64,000 nucleotides of DNA, from positions 124,001-188,000 of the forward strand of contig NZ_JBJYIN010000001.1 in the NCBI RefSeq assembly GCF_046237015.1, in the 5' to 3' direction. This DNA comes from JBJYIN01 sp046237015 (lineage in GTDB: Bacteria; Pseudomonadota; Gammaproteobacteria; Enterobacterales; Enterobacteriaceae). The notes beneath the pieces were generated by a model. The model saw nothing but the letters and a program-made list of their open reading frames with translations, was not told the origin of the DNA and did no database searches. Within the stretch, counting starts at the first letter, position 1; each line of letters begins with the position of its first letter. Shown here piece by piece: positions 44,774 to 53,651 of this stretch. Made by a program: the position numbers and the translations under genes.

Positions 44774-45739
44774 TTAAAGTCTATTGCCCAGTAATTGCCG
44801 GAGATGAGCCCCGGCACCCAATAATCCCGGTTGTTCATGTGTGATCAGATAAACAGGAATATCCTGGACGTACGCCTTAAATCGCCCCTTATCTTCAAAC
44901 GCAGATCGAAAACCAGATGCTTTAAAAAACTCAAGAAAACGCGGAACAATCCCTCCGGCAATATAAACGCCCCCAAAAGTGCCCATCGTGAGAGCCAAAT
45001 TCCCCCCGAAACGACCCAACATTACGCAGAATAGTGACAATGCCCGACGACAATCCATATCAGCATTCGCCAACGCTCTCTCAGTCACTTCTTTAGGTTC
45101 AATCTCCTCGGGGACTCGGCCATTGGACAATACCAGCGCACGATAAATATTAACGAGCCCCTGCCCCGAAAGCAGTCGCTCTGCCGAAACATGCCCCCAC
45201 TCTTTACGCATAATAGTCAGAACACTTTCTTCTTCATCACTGCCAGGCGCGAAATCTACATGACCACCTTCACCCGGCAAACTTATCCAGCGCTCTGCGG
45301 CATAAACCAGATGCGCAACACCAAGCCCGGTTCCTGCGCCATATATAGCAATCGGCTTACCCGGAACGGGTGCGCCACCACCGAGCTGAAACACATGTGT
45401 TTTTTCTATAACTGGCACGGCCATCGATACTGCCGTAAAATCATTAATCACTTCGAAATGCTTTAGCCCAAGACTCACCTTCATTTCTGCAATAGAAAAA
45501 GCCCAGGTATGGTTCGTCATCGCAACCCAATCCCCGGTGATCGGACAAGCAATAGCGATACAGGCATCCTGTACCGATAGCGCCCGTTCTTCAAGGTAGT
45601 GACGAATTGTGGCTTCCAGCGACGGAAAATGTAATCCGGAGTAGGTTTTCGTTTGCGATAATTCGCCCGTTTCACGATCGCACAACGACAAGCGGGTATT
45701 GGTACCACCGACATCGCCGACCAAAACATAATGCGCCAT
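44774..45739 (-). CDS. glk: Glucokinase
   Basis: Glk phosphorylates free cytoplasmic glucose with ATP. From the ATG at 45739 it has 321 residues, as in E. coli, starting MAHYVLVGDVGGTNTRLSLC (phosphate-binding loop). VINDFTAVSMAVPVI with the catalytic Asp, YGAGTGLGVAHL, LPGEGGHVDFAPGSDEEE and GGVYIAGGIVPR complete the ROK-unrelated Glk pattern. The open frame extends 21 residues upstream but without family similarity. It is divergent from a carbohydrate operon, so it may handle glucose released by that pathway. Confidence 0.96.
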   Translation of the reverse strand: MAHYVLVGDVGGTNTRLSLCDRETGELSQTKTYSGLHFPSLEATIRHYLEERALSVQDACIAIACPITGDWVAMTNHTWAFSIAEMKVSLGLKHFEVINDFTAVSMAVPVIEKTHVFQLGGGAPVPGKPIAIYGAGTGLGVAHLVYAAERWISLPGEGGHVDFAPGSDEEESVLTIMRKEWGHVSAERLLSGQGLVNIYRALVLSNGRVPEEIEPKEVTERALANADMDCRRALSLFCVMLGRFGGNLALTMGTFGGVYIAGGIVPRFLEFFKASGFRSAFEDKGRFKAYVQDIPVYLITHEQPGLLGAGAHLRQLLGNRL

Positions 45740-45866
45740 GATTTCTTTCTCCAGATTAAAATAGATGCTCAGATCATCGCTGCACCATACCGCATGCAAC
45801 AACCTTGTTATAACTTTCTAGTGATAAAGCTCGCATTTATCACTCAAAGCGGCGGAAAAATAAAAA

Positions 45867-45907
45867 GTAATCGATTACATTTTATTTTTCAAATTGTAAT
45901 CGATTAC
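45867..45907 (+). promoter_or_regulatory. Two perfect LacI-type operators
   Basis: The palindrome GTAATCGATTAC occurs twice, at 45867-45878 and 45896-45907, with centres 29 bases apart. The pair is also mirror-arranged: AAA before the first and TTT after the second. The central CG dyad is typical of LacI/GalR-family operators. They lie just upstream of the YegT-like permease gene; the LacI-family gene at 49555 is the natural candidate regulator. glk, starting 128 bases to the left, could also be affected. Confidence 0.85.
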
Positions 45908-45925
45908 TTTAAAAAGGGATACGCC

Positions 45926-47167
45926 ATGGTTTCTTCATCTGAAAATACCGCATCCAAATCGTTACAGCCGGCATTTGTGGTTCCCAGACTGTCACTCATG
46001 ATGTTTTTAGAATTCTTCATCTGGGGGTCGTGGTCAGTAACGCTTGGACTGGTGATGACACAGCACAATCTGGCTTCAATGATTGGTGATGCGTTTTCTG
46101 CCGCGCCAATCGCCTCCATTCTTTCACCTTTTGTACTCGGTATGGTGGTCGATCGTTTTTTCCCCTCACAAAAAGTCATGGCGCTATTGCATCTGGCTGG
46201 GGCCGTTATTCTCTGGTTCGTTCCTGCTGCTTTGACTAGTGAGAACGGCTCCCAACTACTGATATTGCTCTTCGCCTATACACTTTGCTTTATGCCAACA
46301 CTGGCGTTAACCAACAATATTGCGTTCCACAATCTGACTAACAGCGAAAAAAGTTTTCCTGTCGTACGTGTATTCGGCACGATTGGCTGGATTGTGGCTG
46401 GCGTATGTATTGGCATAGCCGGCATCTCAGCCAGCGTCACCATCTTTTATGTTGCCGCCGTTTTCTCCACGATCCTTGCGTTTTACAGTCTGACACTACC
46501 GCACACGCCAGCCCCGGCCAAAGGTCAGCCGCTGGCAGTTCGCGACTTGTTCTGTGCCGATGCATTCGCCCTGCTAAAACAGAGCCATTTTCTGGTATTC
46601 GCTATCTGCGCAATGCTGATCTCTATTCCACTGGGGACCTACTACGCTTACACCGCGTCATTCCTAAGCGATGTTGGTATCAATAACGTCAGCACCGCCA
46701 TGTCTTTCGGGCAGATGTCTGAAATTGTCTTTATGCTGATCATCCCGCTGTTGTTCAAACGGCTGGGTGTGAAATACATGCTATTTATCGGTATGTTAGC
46801 CTGGTTTGTCCGCTATGCCCTTTTCGCACTAGGGGTAAACGAAGAAGCCCGTTGGTTACTCTATATTGGCATTCTATTACACGGCGTTTGCTACGATTTC
46901 TTCTTTGTTATCGGTTTTATCTACACCGATCGTATCGCTGGCGAGAAAATTAAAGGCCAGGCACAAAGTCTTGTCGTCCTGTTCACTTACGGCATCGGCA
47001 TGCTATTGGGATCCCAAGTTTCTGGCGCGATTTATAACAAGCTATTCGAAAACGGTACGCTCAATGCACCAGACATCTGGGCGACCTTCTGGTGGATCCC
47101 GGCAATTGCGGCCTCAATTATCGCGGCCATCTTCTTATTCTCTTTCAAATATAAAGAACGGGCATAA
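45926..47167 (+). CDS. YegT-like MFS permease (nucleoside:H+ symporter family)
   Basis: A 413-residue transporter with about 12 predicted helices. The ATG at 45926 has AAGGGA upstream. It strongly resembles E. coli YegT: RLSLMMFLEFFIWGSWSVTLG, IASILSPFVLGMVVDRFFPSQKVMA, MPTLALTNNIAFHNLTNSEKSFPVVRVFGTIGWI, GQMSEIVFMLIIPLLFKRLGVKYML and GILLHGVCYDFFFVIGFIYTD. This subgroup is classed with nucleoside symporters, but the operon partners point to a sugar or glycoside. First gene of the operon controlled by the paired operators. Confidence 0.88.
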   Translation: MVSSSENTASKSLQPAFVVPRLSLMMFLEFFIWGSWSVTLGLVMTQHNLASMIGDAFSAAPIASILSPFVLGMVVDRFFPSQKVMALLHLAGAVILWFVPAALTSENGSQLLILLFAYTLCFMPTLALTNNIAFHNLTNSEKSFPVVRVFGTIGWIVAGVCIGIAGISASVTIFYVAAVFSTILAFYSLTLPHTPAPAKGQPLAVRDLFCADAFALLKQSHFLVFAICAMLISIPLGTYYAYTASFLSDVGINNVSTAMSFGQMSEIVFMLIIPLLFKRLGVKYMLFIGMLAWFVRYALFALGVNEEARWLLYIGILLHGVCYDFFFVIGFIYTDRIAGEKIKGQAQSLVVLFTYGIGMLLGSQVSGAIYNKLFENGTLNAPDIWATFWWIPAIAASIIAAIFLFSFKYKERA

Positions 47168-47196
47168 CTGCCACCATTTTCTCCGAGGAGGTACAG

Positions 47197-48267
47197 ATGA
47201 AAACGTTAAAAGGACCGGGCATTTTTCTCACCCAATATATTGGCGAGCAGGCTCCCTTTAACACATTGGAAAATCTGGCTGGCTGGGCAGCAGGACTAGG
47301 ATTTAAAGCATTGCAAATACCCTGTCATCATCCACATATTTTTAATTTGGCTACAGCAGCTACCAGCCAAACCTATTGCGACGATGTTAAAGGCCTCCTG
47401 GCGCAGTATGGACTGGTGATAAGTGAACTCTCCACGCATCTGGAAGGGCAGCTTATTGCAGTGCACCCTGCATACAATGATGCATTCGATGAGTTTGCGC
47501 CCCCAGCCTATAGGCATAACCCACAGGCCCGGCAGCAGTGGGCTATTTCCACACTCAAACAGGCAGCCGTAGCGTCTTCCCGGTTAGGATTGCAGGCTCA
47601 CGCCACATTCTCCGGGGCACTGGCTTGGCCCTACTTTTATCCCTGGCCACCACGTAACGAGAACTTGATTCAAGAAGCCTTTCAGGAACTGGCTCGACGT
47701 TGGATGCCAATTCTCGACCACTTTGACGAACAAGGAGTGGATGTTTGCTATGAGCTTCATCCTGGGGAGGATTTACATGACGGGGCCACATTCGAGCGTT
47801 TTCTCGCCGCGGTTAATCATCACCCACGCGCCAACATCCTCTATGATCCCAGCCATATGCATTTACAACACATGGACTATCTTGCGTTTATTGATTGCTA
47901 CCACCAACGGATCAAGGCTTTTCATGTGAAAGACGCTGAGTTTATACCTTCAGGAAAGAGTGGCGTTTTCGGTGGCTATCAGACATGGACAGACCGAGCC
48001 GGACGCTTCCGCTCGCCGGGTGACGGACAAATCAACTTTGGTGCAATCTTCAGCAAATTTGCCCAATACGATTATGACGGTTGGGCTGTTCTTGAATGGG
48101 AGTGCTGCCTGAAAGACAGTGCTTGCGGTGCAAAAGAAGGCGCGGAATTTATTAAACGACATATCATTCCCGTTGCACAGCACGCTTTTGATGATTTTGC
48201 CGCCACCAGCCATGACAGCGATCTGGTGAGAAAGATGCTTGGGTTAGCAGAGGAGAACGCCAAATGA
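47197..48267 (+). CDS. Sugar phosphate isomerase/epimerase-like TIM-barrel protein
   Basis: A 356-residue AP-endonuclease-2-type TIM barrel. Candidate metal ligands are the Glu in VCYELHPGEDL, Asp and His in ILYDPSHMHLQ, His in IKAFHVKDAEF and the Glu in WAVLEWECCLKD, an arrangement shared with xylose-isomerase-like epimerases. A strong ribosome-binding site (GAGGAGG) precedes it. It overlaps the dehydrogenase gene by four bases. E. coli YcjR, a 3-dehydro-sugar epimerase paired with the Gfo/Idh enzyme YcjS, is a reasonable functional model. The exact substrate is unknown. Confidence 0.85.
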   Translation: MKTLKGPGIFLTQYIGEQAPFNTLENLAGWAAGLGFKALQIPCHHPHIFNLATAATSQTYCDDVKGLLAQYGLVISELSTHLEGQLIAVHPAYNDAFDEFAPPAYRHNPQARQQWAISTLKQAAVASSRLGLQAHATFSGALAWPYFYPWPPRNENLIQEAFQELARRWMPILDHFDEQGVDVCYELHPGEDLHDGATFERFLAAVNHHPRANILYDPSHMHLQHMDYLAFIDCYHQRIKAFHVKDAEFIPSGKSGVFGGYQTWTDRAGRFRSPGDGQINFGAIFSKFAQYDYDGWAVLEWECCLKDSACGAKEGAEFIKRHIIPVAQHAFDDFAATSHDSDLVRKMLGLAEENAK

Positions 48268-49415
48268 TCCGTGTTGGCATTATTGGTTCTGGCTTTATTG
48301 GACCGGCGCACATTGACGCTATTCGTCGACTGGGTTTTGTGGACGTAGTGGCACTGGCTGAAAATTCTGTGGAAACCACACAGCAAAAAGCTCGCCAGCT
48401 TAATATTCCACACGCTTATGGTTCTGTTACCGACCTGCTGAATCATCCTGATATTGACGTTATCCATAACTGTACGCCGAATCATCTGCATGCTGCGATC
48501 AATAAACAAATTATACTCGCCGGCAAGCATGTTTTTTCCGAAAAGCCGCTGTGTATGACCAGCGAGGAAGCTCGCGAACTCGTATCGCTGGCGCAAAAAC
48601 AGGGGATCGTTCATGGCGTCAGCTTTGTGTATCGTCAATTCGGCATGGTGCAACAGGCCGCCAGTATGATTAAACAACTGGAGATTGGTCGCATCTTTGC
48701 CGTCCACGGTGGTTATCTGCAAGACTGGATGCTATATGAAACCGACTACAATTGGCGAGTTGAGGCCGCGTTCGGCGGCATATCGCGCACGGTCGCAGAC
48801 ATCGGCTCACACTGGTGCGATACAATACAGTTCATTACCGGAAAGAAAATCACCGAGGTGTTTGCCGATTTCGCCATCGTACACCCAACGCGTAAATCAA
48901 GTCGGAGGGGAAGTTCAACGTTTTCATCATCGGATGCTACGACAGAGTACGATGATAAACCGGTGAATACGGAAGATTATGCCGCCATCCTATTGCGGTT
49001 CAATGATGGTAGCCGGGGATCATTCACCGTTTCACAAGTGAGTGCGGGCAGGAAAAATCGCCTGACATTCGAGATCAACGGAAGCAAAAAATCGCTCGCA
49101 TGGGATCAGGAGACACCACAAAACCTGTGGATTGGTTATCGTGATAAGCCGAATGAATGGCTTTCCGACGATCCATCGCTGATGAATCGTGACGCGGCTT
49201 CCTCCGTCCATTTTCCCGGTGGACATATTGAAGGATGGCCGGATGCGTTCAAGAATATGATGGCGAACTTTTATACTTATTTACGTGATGGCAAACAGCC
49301 GAACGTCGATCCGACAAACTTTGCGACATTTAACGACGGTGCTAACGTCGTGTTTATTATTGACGCTATCGTACAGAGCCACCAGCAACAACGATGGGTT
49401 CACGTTGCCGATTAA
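48264..49415 (+). CDS. Gfo/Idh/MocA-family oxidoreductase
   Basis: A 383-residue NAD(P)-dependent dehydrogenase. The N-terminal Rossmann fold has RVGIIGSGFIGPAHIDAI. The catalytic lysine is in VFSEKPLCMT (EKP), and the C-terminal substrate domain has ISRTVADIGSHWCDTIQFITG with the DxGxH motif. Homologues oxidise inositol, glucosides or other sugars, often at C3. A Ser-rich low-complexity insert (SSRRGSSTFSSSDATTE) lies near residues 212-230. It is coupled to the isomerase upstream and followed by a terminator. Confidence 0.88.
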   Translation: MIRVGIIGSGFIGPAHIDAIRRLGFVDVVALAENSVETTQQKARQLNIPHAYGSVTDLLNHPDIDVIHNCTPNHLHAAINKQIILAGKHVFSEKPLCMTSEEARELVSLAQKQGIVHGVSFVYRQFGMVQQAASMIKQLEIGRIFAVHGGYLQDWMLYETDYNWRVEAAFGGISRTVADIGSHWCDTIQFITGKKITEVFADFAIVHPTRKSSRRGSSTFSSSDATTEYDDKPVNTEDYAAILLRFNDGSRGSFTVSQVSAGRKNRLTFEINGSKKSLAWDQETPQNLWIGYRDKPNEWLSDDPSLMNRDAASSVHFPGGHIEGWPDAFKNMMANFYTYLRDGKQPNVDPTNFATFNDGANVVFIIDAIVQSHQQQRWVHVAD

Positions 49416-49431
49416 TGTACTGCTTACCGCT

Positions 49432-49455
49432 ACGCCTCCCTTCAGAGGCGTCTTT
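49432..49455 (+). terminator. Terminator after the carbohydrate operon
   Basis: ACGCCTC (49432-49438) pairs with GAGGCGT (49445-49451) around a 6-base loop, followed by CTTTATT. It lies 16 bases after the dehydrogenase stop, so the LacI gene is probably transcribed from its own promoter. Confidence 0.8.
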
Positions 49456-49554
49456 ATTCACGACCGCGTTGCTGATCTGAGGCGATTCAGCCAACTCTCG
49501 ATTTATGATAATCTGCCTGACCTATGATAAGTGAGCACGAGCGCCTTCTGAATT

Positions 49555-50535
49555 ATGTCGATTCAAAAAATAGCACGGATCGCCGGTGTATCGGTGGCAA
49601 CCGTTTCTCGGGTGTTAAATAACATCGGTACGGTTAAACCTAAAAACCGCGAACGTGTTTTAAACGCAATAGAAACAAGCAACTACCAGCCAAATTTGCT
49701 AGCCAGACAATTACGCACCGCTCGTAGCCATATGCTGCTCGTTATGGTTTCCAATATTGCGAATCCTTTTTGTGCCGATGTCGTTAAAGGAATAGAAGCG
49801 GAGGCTGAAAAGAATGGCTATCGCATTCTTCTCTGCAATTCAGGCTCTGATACCGTCCGTGCTCAATCCAGCTTACAACTTCTGTCAGGTAAAATGGTCG
49901 ATGGGGTCATCACCATGGACGCAATATCAACACTGTCAGAACTTCAGAACATTATCGGTGATGCGCCTTGGGTGCAATGTGCTGAACATGATGATCGCTC
50001 CTCCATTTCGTCCGTCGGTATCAATGATGTTGAAGCATCTCGTTTCGTCATTAACCATTTTCTCTCCAAGGGCCGCCGTCATATCGCGATGATTAATCAC
50101 GATATGAATTACCTCTATGCTCAGTTACGTGAAAAAGGTTATCGCGATGTCGTTGCTGAAAACCAGCTCGACTATTGCACGGTCGAATATGCCAGCACAC
50201 TGAGCTATGAAAGTGGAAAAACGGCGATGTCAGCATTACTGAACACGGAAAAACGACCAGATGCGGTTTTCGCCGTATCCGATACCTTAGCGGCTGGTGC
50301 ACTCAGTGCTATCAGTGATGCTGGATTGCGTGTACCTGACGATATTGCTGTCATTGGCTTCGATGGCGTCGAACTAGGTTATATAACTTCCCCTCAGTTG
50401 AGTACCATACAACAGCCTTCGGCCGATATTGGTCGACAAGCCGTCAAACTGCTGCTGGCACAGATTGACCACCCTGATAGCGAAACGGAAAAGCGCATAC
50501 TTGATTGGAAATTTATTGAACGGGCGTCGAGTTAA
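49555..50535 (+). CDS. LacI-family transcriptional regulator
   Basis: A 326-residue repressor with the N-terminal HTH IQKIARIAGVSVATVSRVLNN, the hinge helix (PNLLARQLRT), and a periplasmic-binding-like effector domain (NIANPFCADVVKGIEAEAEKNGYRILLCNSGSD; VPDDIAVIGFDGVELGYITSPQLSTIQQP). It follows the permease-isomerase-dehydrogenase genes and is the likely ligand of the two GTAATCGATTAC operators at 45867-45907. The effector sugar is unknown. Confidence 0.92.
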   Translation: MSIQKIARIAGVSVATVSRVLNNIGTVKPKNRERVLNAIETSNYQPNLLARQLRTARSHMLLVMVSNIANPFCADVVKGIEAEAEKNGYRILLCNSGSDTVRAQSSLQLLSGKMVDGVITMDAISTLSELQNIIGDAPWVQCAEHDDRSSISSVGINDVEASRFVINHFLSKGRRHIAMINHDMNYLYAQLREKGYRDVVAENQLDYCTVEYASTLSYESGKTAMSALLNTEKRPDAVFAVSDTLAAGALSAISDAGLRVPDDIAVIGFDGVELGYITSPQLSTIQQPSADIGRQAVKLLLAQIDHPDSETEKRILDWKFIERASS

Positions 50536-50597
50536 CAAACCCGACAAACGGCACACATCATACGATGACCACGCATTCTGGCCTTACAACCATATGT

Positions 50598-51659
50598 TTA
50601 TGCCGTAATCGATACGCCTTTCACTTGCGCATAAAGCTGCTGCTGTGGATGTAATGCCAGATCGTCGCGCGCCCAAGGCGTAATTCGTGCCCATAAAATT
50701 TGGCTATCAATGAGGAGTTTGACCTCTACCTGTCCATCGACATCAATAAACTCAACGACAGTAACCGGCAGGATATTACGAATACTGCTGACCTCTGGCG
50801 GTGTAAGCACTAATGAAACATCGGCAGCATTGATGCGAATGCGTAAGGCGGCATCCGGCTGAGCATCCAGTTTCGCCACCCACAGTTGCTGTTTTCCTAA
50901 CGACAATGCCGTCATCGCATAGCGTTCGTGATGAGCCAACAACCTGACATTCAGAATGCTGCTTTGCTCATCGTGTGGCAACCAGGGACGTAACGCACTA
51001 CTGGCCCAAACGTCTTCCAATTTACCTTGCGCCTTGATCTTGCCACTATCCAACACCAATACGCTATCCGCCAGCCGAACGATTTCTTCCATACTATGCG
51101 TAACATACAGAATAGGAATCTTTACTTCCTTAGCCAACCGTTCCAGATAAGGCAATAACTCACGTTTTCTGGGTAAGTCCAACGATGCCAGCGGTTCATC
51201 CATCAATAACAATTCTGGTGCAGTAAGCAATGCTCGACCAATGGCTACGCGCTGTTTCTCACCACCAGATAGCGTCAATGGATAGCGGTTCAACAACGGT
51301 TCAATACCCAGTAACCCCACGATGTCGTCAAACTGTGTCTTCATCACAGCAGACATGCCATAACATAAATTACCGCGAACACGATAATGGGGGAACAGAC
51401 GAGCGTCCTGAAAAACATAACCAATATGTCGTTTTTCCGGCGGCAGAGAAATGTGCTGCGCCGTGTCAACCAGCACCCGGTCATTCAATACAATACGCCC
51501 AGAGTCAGGCTTAGTTAGACCGACAATCGCATTAATCAACGATGTTTTACCCGCACCGGAAACACCGAAGATGGCCGTAATACCGTTGGCGGGTAATTCT
51601 GCGCTGACGCTAAGAGAAAGCGCCCCCAGTTGCTGGTCAAAATCAAGTTTTAGCATCAT
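50598..51659 (-). CDS. modC: Molybdate ABC transporter ATPase
   Basis: The 353-residue ATPase powers molybdate import. Walker A GVSGAGKTSL, signature LSGGEKQRVAIGRALL, Walker B ELLLMDEPLASLD and the switch His in YVTHSMEE are all present. The C-terminal regulatory Mop/TOBE domain (about residues 290-350) senses molybdate. It overlaps modB by four bases. Length is the family's. Confidence 0.96.
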   Translation of the reverse strand: MMLKLDFDQQLGALSLSVSAELPANGITAIFGVSGAGKTSLINAIVGLTKPDSGRIVLNDRVLVDTAQHISLPPEKRHIGYVFQDARLFPHYRVRGNLCYGMSAVMKTQFDDIVGLLGIEPLLNRYPLTLSGGEKQRVAIGRALLTAPELLLMDEPLASLDLPRKRELLPYLERLAKEVKIPILYVTHSMEEIVRLADSVLVLDSGKIKAQGKLEDVWASSALRPWLPHDEQSSILNVRLLAHHERYAMTALSLGKQQLWVAKLDAQPDAALRIRINAADVSLVLTPPEVSSIRNILPVTVVEFIDVDGQVEVKLLIDSQILWARITPWARDDLALHPQQQLYAQVKGVSITA

Positions 51660-52345
51660 CCCCCCAACCGCTTACGACTCCATGTCGTCAGCCACTCGGA
51701 TGCCAGTAACGACACCAGTGATAAAACAATTGCGATGATACAAAGCCTGGCCGCATCAGCTTCCGCACCTGGCGTCTCAATCAGCGTATACATCGCCAGC
51801 GGTATCGTTCTGGTTTCACCCGGAATATTGGAAACAAACGTAATCGTCGCACCAAATTCGCCTAACGAACGCGCGAACGCTAATACCGTGCCAACAACAA
51901 TACCAGGAAAGGAAAGGGGTAATGTGATAGTGAAAAAAACTCGCCACGGTGAGGCACCTAACGTCCTCGCAGCCTGTTCAAGGTGCGTATCCACAGCATC
52001 CAGTGACAAACGAATTGCTCGCACCATCAGGGGAAAAGCGACAACAGCCGATGCCAATGCCGCACCACGCCAGCTAAAACTGAAGCTGAAACCAAACCAG
52101 TCATGGAGCCACGCACCAATAACACCGCGTCGCCCCATGCCGATCAACAGCAGATACCCAATTACCACTGGCGGCAGCACCAGTGGCAAATGGATAATGC
52201 TGTCCAGAAGCGATTTACCAGGAAACCGGCAACGCACCAGAATCCACGCCATCAATATTCCGAACGGTAAGCTACATGCCACCGCCACAACAGAAACCTT
52301 GAGGCTTAATTCAACCGCCTGCCATTCATAATCACTCAGCATCAT
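51656..52345 (-). CDS. modB: Molybdate ABC transporter permease
   Basis: A 229-residue inner-membrane permease with about five helices. The coupling-helix motif EQAARTLGASPWRVFFTITLPLSFPGI interacts with ModC. It shares a base with modA and overlaps modC, so the three are one operon. Confidence 0.96.
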   Translation of the reverse strand: MMLSDYEWQAVELSLKVSVVAVACSLPFGILMAWILVRCRFPGKSLLDSIIHLPLVLPPVVIGYLLLIGMGRRGVIGAWLHDWFGFSFSFSWRGAALASAVVAFPLMVRAIRLSLDAVDTHLEQAARTLGASPWRVFFTITLPLSFPGIVVGTVLAFARSLGEFGATITFVSNIPGETRTIPLAMYTLIETPGAEADAARLCIIAIVLSLVSLLASEWLTTWSRKRLGG

Positions 52346-53118
52346 TAACGAGGAGTAAATCCATAACGTTTAAAGACTGCAGCCGCTTCGGGGGTTTTCA
52401 GATAGTCATAGAACCCGCTAACCGTTGCGTTCTTGTGATCTTTCACAATGGCCATCGGATATTCTACTGGCTTATGGCTGGTTGCCGGGAATACGCCAAT
52501 AACCTTAACTTTATCACTGGCCACTGCATCCGAACCATAAACGATCCCCAGAGGAGCTTCTTCGCGTTCAACTAACGCCATGGCAGCACGCACGTTATTA
52601 GCACGCGCCATAATCGGGGAAAGCTCATCCCATGATTTTAAATTTTGCAGTGCTTCCTTAGCATAAAGACCCGCAGGCACATGATCAGGATCGCCTACCG
52701 CCAAGTGCCCCCCCTTCAGCAGACTTTTCCAATCCGTTTTTTCATTAACGGTGATCTCTTTTTGTGCGCTGGATTTAGGCGCAATCACAACTAACTCATT
52801 GCCTAACAGCGTATGACGGCTGTCATTATCCATCAGTTTTTTATCTTGAGCGTAATCCATCCATTGCTGATCGGCTGAAATAAACATATCAGCAGGCGCA
52901 CCTTGCTCAATTTGACGTGCCAGCGTTGAAGAAGAGGCATAAGACGCGACAATTGTTACCTGTTTTTCTTTCTGATACTGGGCACCAATTTCCTGTAAAG
53001 CATTAGTCAGCGAAGCGGCAGCAAATACAGTGACCTTTTCTTCCGCAGCCAACGCCGACGATACCATCCCTGCACTAATTGTCAGCGCAGCAAACCATTT
53101 CAACCATTGCTGTTTCAT
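52345..53118 (-). CDS. modA: Periplasmic molybdate-binding protein
   Basis: A 257-residue binding protein with a cleavable signal peptide (WLKWFAALTISAGMVSSALAAE). Oxyanion-binding segments VFAAASLTNALQEIG, ASYASSSTLARQIEQGAPADMFISADQQWMD and GIVYGSDAV are typical of ModA, which binds molybdate and tungstate. A ModE-type site lies 25 bases upstream of the start. First gene of modABC. Confidence 0.96.
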   Translation of the reverse strand: MKQQWLKWFAALTISAGMVSSALAAEEKVTVFAAASLTNALQEIGAQYQKEKQVTIVASYASSSTLARQIEQGAPADMFISADQQWMDYAQDKKLMDNDSRHTLLGNELVVIAPKSSAQKEITVNEKTDWKSLLKGGHLAVGDPDHVPAGLYAKEALQNLKSWDELSPIMARANNVRAAMALVEREEAPLGIVYGSDAVASDKVKVIGVFPATSHKPVEYPMAIVKDHKNATVSGFYDYLKTPEAAAVFKRYGFTPR

Positions 53119-53142
53119 TATTTATCTCCTGACCGTTATCAT

Positions 53143-53166
53143 CGTTATACAGAGCATACTATAGCG
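53143..53166 (-). promoter_or_regulatory. ModE-binding site upstream of modA
   Basis: Arms CGTTATA (53143-53149) and TATAGCG (53160-53166) give a 24-base element with the same total length as the ModE box upstream of fdnG. ModE with molybdate is known to repress modABC. The site sits just upstream of modA and modE itself is the divergent gene at 53652. Confidence 0.75.
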
Positions 53167-53251
53167 CTGAATCAAACTATGTCACCTAATTTATCAGGGA
53201 CATAAACAATTATTAGGGGGTAGATGCAGGCGTAATGAAGGGGTAGATAAC

Positions 53252-53270
53252 GTCCGGCACAACGCCGGAC
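53252..53270 (-). terminator. Hairpin downstream of acrZ
   Basis: GTCCGGC (53252-53258) and GCCGGAC (53264-53270) form a 7-bp GC-rich stem with a 5-base loop, 22 bases past the acrZ stop. There is no T-run, so it may be a weak terminator or an mRNA 3'-end stabiliser. Confidence 0.5.
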
Positions 53271-53291
53271 ATGAATCTAAAAAATCGATAA

Positions 53292-53447
53292 TTAATGTGA
53301 TTTTTTAACAGCTTGGTGATCAGAGTGGCCGATTCTTGAAAAAACATTAAACACTTCACCCAGACCATAAATAGCACCCAGAATGATCGCCATCATCACG
53401 GGAACCATCGCCACCGCAAACAACAGGCTAGTTAATAACTCCAACAT
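53292..53447 (-). CDS. acrZ: AcrZ, small AcrB-associated membrane protein
   Basis: A 51-residue protein starting MLELLTSLLFAVAMVPVMMA and containing AIYGLGEVFNVFSRIG; it matches E. coli AcrZ (49 aa, formerly YbhT) through the single membrane helix. The C-terminal tail (HSDHQAVKKSH) is different. AcrZ binds AcrB in the AcrAB-TolC efflux pump and affects export of some drugs. GAGGTGA precedes the ATG. Its position between modA and modE is as in E. coli. Confidence 0.93.
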   Translation of the reverse strand: MLELLTSLLFAVAMVPVMMAIILGAIYGLGEVFNVFSRIGHSDHQAVKKSH

Positions 53448-53651
53448 GCTCACCTCACTTATCACAATCATCAGGGCTACGTCTGCCGTTCACATAACGT
53501 ACAGCCTCGCCGTAAACTAGCATAGTCATACTTACATACCAACAGTTTACCGTAATGAAAGAAAATAATACGTCCATTTGTGCGATTTGCCCCTGATGAA
53601 AAAAATAGCGACAATACCCTTTATTACATCCGTCACCCGTGGACTTTCCCT

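Noticed and set aside
45740..45802. Longer glk start
   Set aside because: The added 21 residues lie before the conserved GDVGGTN start; 45739 gives the E. coli length of 321.
53580..53651. Longer modE start
   Set aside because: The upstream residues precede the conserved N-terminus; 53652 gives 263 residues as expected.
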